Shown: positions 7,901-9,602 of the stretch, in pieces
Layout: every line of letters starts with the position of its first letter
Position numbering within the stretch: the first letter of the stretch is position 1
DNA from: Psychromonas sp.
Lineage (GTDB): Bacteria > Pseudomonadota > Gammaproteobacteria > Enterobacterales > Psychromonadaceae
Direction: 5' to 3'
Assembly: GCA_023145575.1 (NCBI GenBank)
Contig: JAGLDN010000023.1
Coordinates: 1-9,602 of the forward strand
DNA length: 9,602 nt
Made by a program: the position numbers and the translations under genes
Notes under the pieces: generated by a model
Told to the model about the DNA's origin: nothing
The model's database searches: none
Seen by the model: only the letters and a program-made list of their open reading frames with translations

Positions 7901-8451
7901 AACTGTGCGCTATAATGATGTGTCCAACCGTAACCTAAGCCGACATCAACTTTGATTTTTGAAGAACGATACAAACGAGTCCAATTAATTGACATTAAAC
8001 CATTTAATTGAAAATCTTGCTGCGACAAAATATATTCACCGATTAACATTGAGATCATATCTCCACGAAAAGCGTCCGTTGAGCACGATTTATTAATCTT
8101 TGCAGTGTTAACAGCCTCTCCTTTTCCACGAGTATTTTTACCAATATTTTTTTCGATGCCTACTGGTGATATGTTATCCTCATGTTTTCTAGGCATTACT
8201 AGGTCAGTTGACTCTTTCCACTGCTGCGCATGTATCCGAACATCTTGGAATGTACACAGTTCTCCTTGCAATAAAAGCACGTCAAAACTGTTTAGCTCAC
8301 CCAATAAAACTGGCACCATTCCATTACCTATCTGATGGCATTTCATCTCATTTTGCAATGACAATTTATTCATATATGTCGGAGCTAAACTTTTTTGTTG
8401 AAGAGTAATGAAGCGCTTTTCGCCTTTATTCTGACACTTAAGGTAAGTCAT
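4912..8451 (-). CDS. Rhs/YD-repeat protein without a C-terminal toxin domain
   Basis: This 1179-residue Rhs-family shell protein is of the type that encloses a C-terminal effector, usually exported by type VI secretion. Residues 1-125 are unrecognised and show no PAAR motif or signal peptide. GEYILSQQDFQLNGLMSINW (138-157) through GLGYGWTHHYSAQL (171-184) is the DUF6531-like start of the shell. About two dozen YDxxG-type repeats follow from roughly 345 to 1060. The core shows YYYHLDQLGTPIYLTD (1073-1088), PLRFQGQYFD (1120-1129) and NPIGLAGGINLYQY (1153-1166). The usual ending DPxGL is replaced by VPFGL, and the protein stops there, with no toxin. The usual RYYDP, DPIGL and DPLGL aspartates are Cys1143, Asn1153 and Val1175, so autocleavage is probably lost. 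The ATG at 8451 follows GAGGA (8466-8470) at a long 14 nt. No vgrG, chaperone or immunity gene is nearby. This is probably an orphan or decaying copy. Confidence 0.92.
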   Translation of the reverse strand: MTYLKCQNKGEKRFITLQQKSLAPTYMNKLSLQNEMKCHQIGNGMVPVLLGELNSFDVLLLQGELCTFQDVRIHAQQWKESTDLVMPRKHEDNISPVGIEKNIGKNTRGKGEAVNTAKINKSCSTDAFRGDMISMLIGEYILSQQDFQLNGLMSINWTRLYRSSKIKVDVGLGYGWTHHYSAQLHERYTPPPKVGPKVLGHHWMEFIDQYGDSFTFDRMKLGETSHHASTGLALLFARSDCYILIHPNEGYWNFNKINDQWLLTTINNDMGSALQLSYDNKNLLTRISCSPRRGITLFYNSMDHIIRIVPHIIDEEGQEKLLPEPLACYQFNLSGTLIIATDSNNITERYKYLACGLLDKRILASGFCHYFEWLGDDENAKCRQQWGDTGAYHYTFDYDGNKSSRTDVLGHTEFYYHDDNGLLTRFINARGYQTTYQYDAQNRKIQQINAQNQITRFIYNDAGKLTEQIETDGSKEQFLYNNFDKHIMTTDALGRKFKRHFTPSGRLLSETNPEGRKAYLKYNDKGLLSKKIDINGICTELQWSDQGDLLAQKVADKITRYSYDGLGRLNAVCDAQNLTIEYCRNKSGQIVEQHTYQQGRKDAKMSRYEYDKSGRLSVLQDTLGHITYYDYAGLSQPNKITFADGSWVKYQYDNHLNLTNIERCDEANYYIKYSPTQQPTQITGFDGRVQHYQYDELDNLISIKDGKDRLVEFRRNKRGQIVDQHAVKTNVQCNFNHHNVYQYDKLGRVKLAYNSDCKIELVYHRNGKISQSKHDHHRFNYNYDRQGQRSCIMLPDSSLLHYQYDKNGLLRQINLSLSSGMKQRVLNLNYNSLKLPTKLHQGNGLLLEQAFDAQSCLIEQRWESKTQNSPANSVYLQQRRYSYNALNQLVKSNELLRVNESSKSIEHSYTYNVLRQLIRCDVTDPTQSDSNKKCNSKVYSWSAFGDPQGIYTLDTKQQEVCIEHDRLISFKGRDYIYDGCGNQIKSTAAGYLQNRSFNGLNQLCYINVNGKLSHYHYDALGRRSAKITEAGKIEYMWDGNQLIGEFSKGAYRWYIYHPDTFLPIALIDQGEVYYYHLDQLGTPIYLTDKNQQIVWQNNSDVFGCELDSKECTIQNKINNPLRFQGQYFDVESSLHYNRFRYYCSHQERFIQQNPIGLAGGINLYQYLADPVNWIVPFGL

Positions 8452-8597
8452 TATTTATCTGTTTATCCTCATTTGTAAAATTAATTTAAATGTTATTTAT
8501 ATTTTACTGTCATAATAACATTTCAACAGGTATAAGTAAGCATACAATATTTATTATTATTTGAATTGTAGGTTCTCAATAGATATTAAGGATTTTG
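8452..8597 (-). promoter_or_regulatory. AT-rich upstream region of rhs with a weak promoter candidate
   Basis: On the minus strand, TTGAAA (8522-8527) and AATATA (8499-8504) stand 17 nt apart, which fits a weak sigma-70 promoter with a leader of roughly 40-50 nt. GAGGA at 8466-8470 is the only purine-rich ribosome site. The region is otherwise AT-rich. I see no operator repeat and no gene. Confidence 0.3.
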
Positions 8598-9010
8598 TTA
8601 ATATGGGTATATATTTGAATCAAAAGCCGAGTTCAGGGTAACTTCTAAACATGGTAACTCGCTGCAAGTCTTCCATAAAATAGGTGCAAGTAACCCAGTT
8701 GACGAACGTACGTTTGATGCATCCTCAATGCCAGTAACTTGATTGAACCAAGCAAATAATGCTTCAATAGGCTACCTCATACGTGTTACTGCATTTGAAT
8801 ATTTTTTCCTCTGCCGATAAGTTCTTTTGACACTTTAGTTTTTTATAGGGGCAATACCTTTAACCTCTGCCCTAACTCAACTTTTTCTTCATCTGGTCTT
8901 TTGTAAGCTTGATCAGCAAAAATAGTGATATTAATTTATCTTCCGAGTCCATGCTCTTATCTTTCTTCGTTGGCTTGCACCTGAAGAGTAATACTTAACA
9001 TGGGCAGGGC
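8598..9010 (-). pseudogene. DDE transposase C-terminal remnant (IS4-like type)
   Basis: Minus-strand translation in two frames gives recognisable transposase pieces. One frame gives INITIFADQAYKRPDEEKVE, the catalytic-Asp region (about 8865-8935). The other gives KKYSNAVTRMR, a stop, then PIEALFAWFNQVTGIEDASN and VRSSTGLLAP, which is the familiar (S/T)RxRQPIEALFxWxxxKTxIxxASKVRSxxGL block with Glu. The TAG at 8772-8774 replaces the usual Gln (CAG to TAG). At least one frameshift separates the two blocks and further stops lie upstream, so the gene is dead. The N-terminus is missing; the left boundary near 9010 is approximate. The family name is from memory of the motif and is tentative. Confidence 0.7.
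8601..8613. repeat. Solo terminal-repeat sequence ATATGGGTATATA
   Basis: This is identical to the inner 13 bases of the solo end at 4891-4903 and matches the family's right-hand terminal repeat. No conserved box or hairpin precedes it at the expected distance. It coincides with the last codons of the broken transposase on the other strand (8598-8613), so it may mark the breakpoint that cut that gene, or may be part of its own end. Confidence 0.45.
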
Positions 9011-9035
9011 TGTATTGTTATTAGCTTTGGATGTG

Positions 9036-9061
9036 TATATATCTGTGATCAATGAAGATGC
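9036..9061 (+). repeat. Probable left terminal repeat of the IS630-type remnant
   Basis: This 26-nt stretch starts TATATATCTGTGATCAATG and agrees with the left end of element D (4480-4505) at 22 of 26 positions. It lies 35 nt upstream of the IS630 transposase start, where a left inverted repeat is expected, and it begins with TA, the target duplication of IS630/Tc1-type elements. The right end is outside the window. Confidence 0.6.
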
Positions 9062-9096
9062 TTGATTTTTTAGTTATAGAAGATCAAACGAGCCCA

Positions 9097-9602
9097 ATGA
9101 ATATCAAATTGACACCAGAATTAAAAGCCGCTTTATAATTACGACACAGTAAAGTTCGTGATGGTTATGAGCGTGACCGTATAAAAATCGTTTTGTTGCA
9201 TGCGAAAAGTTGGACTATTGTCATGATAGTTCACTCTTTGCTTGTTCATGAAAGTACAATATTTCGCCATATTAAGAACTTCATTGCTGAACAGAAACTT
9301 GCCCCTGAAAATTTTGCCTCGTTTAGTCATCTAGATAAAGAACAAACTATGCAACTCATTAAGCATTTAAGCTAAATTACTTATTTTCATGCACATCAAA
9401 TCTGTAGCTTTATCAAAATTACTTTTGGCGTTAAATATTGAGTGTCAGAACTTAATAGATGGCTTCATCATAATGGTTTTAGCTATAAACAGCAAAAAGG
9501 CGTTCTTCATAAATTTTGTGTCGCTAAACAAGATGATTTATTTAGTATGTACAAATCACTTAAGGCTGAAATGGGTGAAAATTATTAGGCGACAATTAAC
9601 TT
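9097..9602 (+). pseudogene. IS630-family transposase, interrupted by stops, runs off the window
   Basis: From ATG at 9097 a single frame reads MNIKLTPELKAAL, stop, LRHSKVRDGYERDRIKIVLL and so on. It includes the helix-turn-helix region IVMIVHSLLVHESTIFRHIK, SHLDKEQTMQLIKHLS, and NRWLHHNGFSYKQQKGVLHK. This matches the N-terminal half of IS630-type transposases, which move by cut-and-paste at TA sites through a DDE domain not reached here. In-frame stops occur at 9136 (TAA), 9373 (TAA), 9439 (TGA) and 9586 (TAG), with no frameshift between them. The first three replace internal residues of the family alignment. The longest open piece is 9139-9375. The copy is dead unless the stops are sequencing errors, which is unlikely for four. 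Confidence 0.85.

Noticed and set aside
5019..8408. Several short open frames on the plus strand opposite rhs
   Set aside because: They show no ribosome sites or known motifs, and their sequence is explained as antisense to the YD repeats.
9136..9588. The in-frame stops in the IS630 gene as recoded codons
   Set aside because: TAA, TAG and TGA all occur, while the intact genes in the window end normally at TAA or TAG. Simple decay explains it.
1..9602. CRISPR array, tRNA or rRNA genes
   Set aside because: No regularly spaced direct repeats and no tRNA- or rRNA-like conserved stretches were seen on either strand.

Overview
The window is AT-rich and reads as the chromosome of a low-GC gammaproteobacterium. 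The two housekeeping genes, a YeeN-type YebC-family protein and class IIb asparaginyl-tRNA synthetase, look closest to Vibrionales/Alteromonadales-type proteins from memory; genus cannot be fixed from sequence alone. About two thirds of the window is intact coding sequence. The rest is long gene-free DNA, much of it repeats and decayed insertion sequences.

Layout: 1-174 is the end of a repeat element. 290-1012 is yeeN/yebC (+), with a ten-G tract. 1045-1642 holds two back-to-back repeat elements. 1718-3118 is asnS (+), with a perfect TATAAT just after the second element. 3120-3357 is another element that begins one base after the asnS stop. 3593-4342 is a small Pro-rich lipoprotein (+) closed by a 26-nt palindromic terminator. 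4480-4876 is a further element. 4912-8451 is a 1179-residue Rhs/YD-repeat protein (-) that stops at the core/toxin boundary. 8598-9010 is a broken DDE transposase C-terminus (-). 9036-9602 is the left end and transposase start of a decayed IS630-type element (+), which runs off the window.

None of the four intact genes forms an operon with another; each stands alone, separated by elements or terminators. The main hidden structure is a dispersed family of TA-ended, MITE-like elements. They share a motif ending in GGAGTAACC, then 37-39 nt, then a short hairpin, then 76-82 nt, then a terminal repeat of the form GTMAYATGRGTATATA. Four copies keep this spacing, and a fifth is internally shortened. 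The hairpin shows a compensatory base-pair change between copies. One element (4480-4876) has 26-bp terminal inverted repeats whose left copy matches the left end of the IS630 remnant at 22 of 26 positions. This suggests that IS630-type transposases moved the family.

The Rhs protein is the second point of interest. Its N-terminus shows no PAAR motif I can recognise, it has no C-terminal toxin, and the two aspartates expected in the C-terminal core signature are replaced (NPIGL and VPFGL). A repeat-element end lies 8 nt beyond its stop codon.
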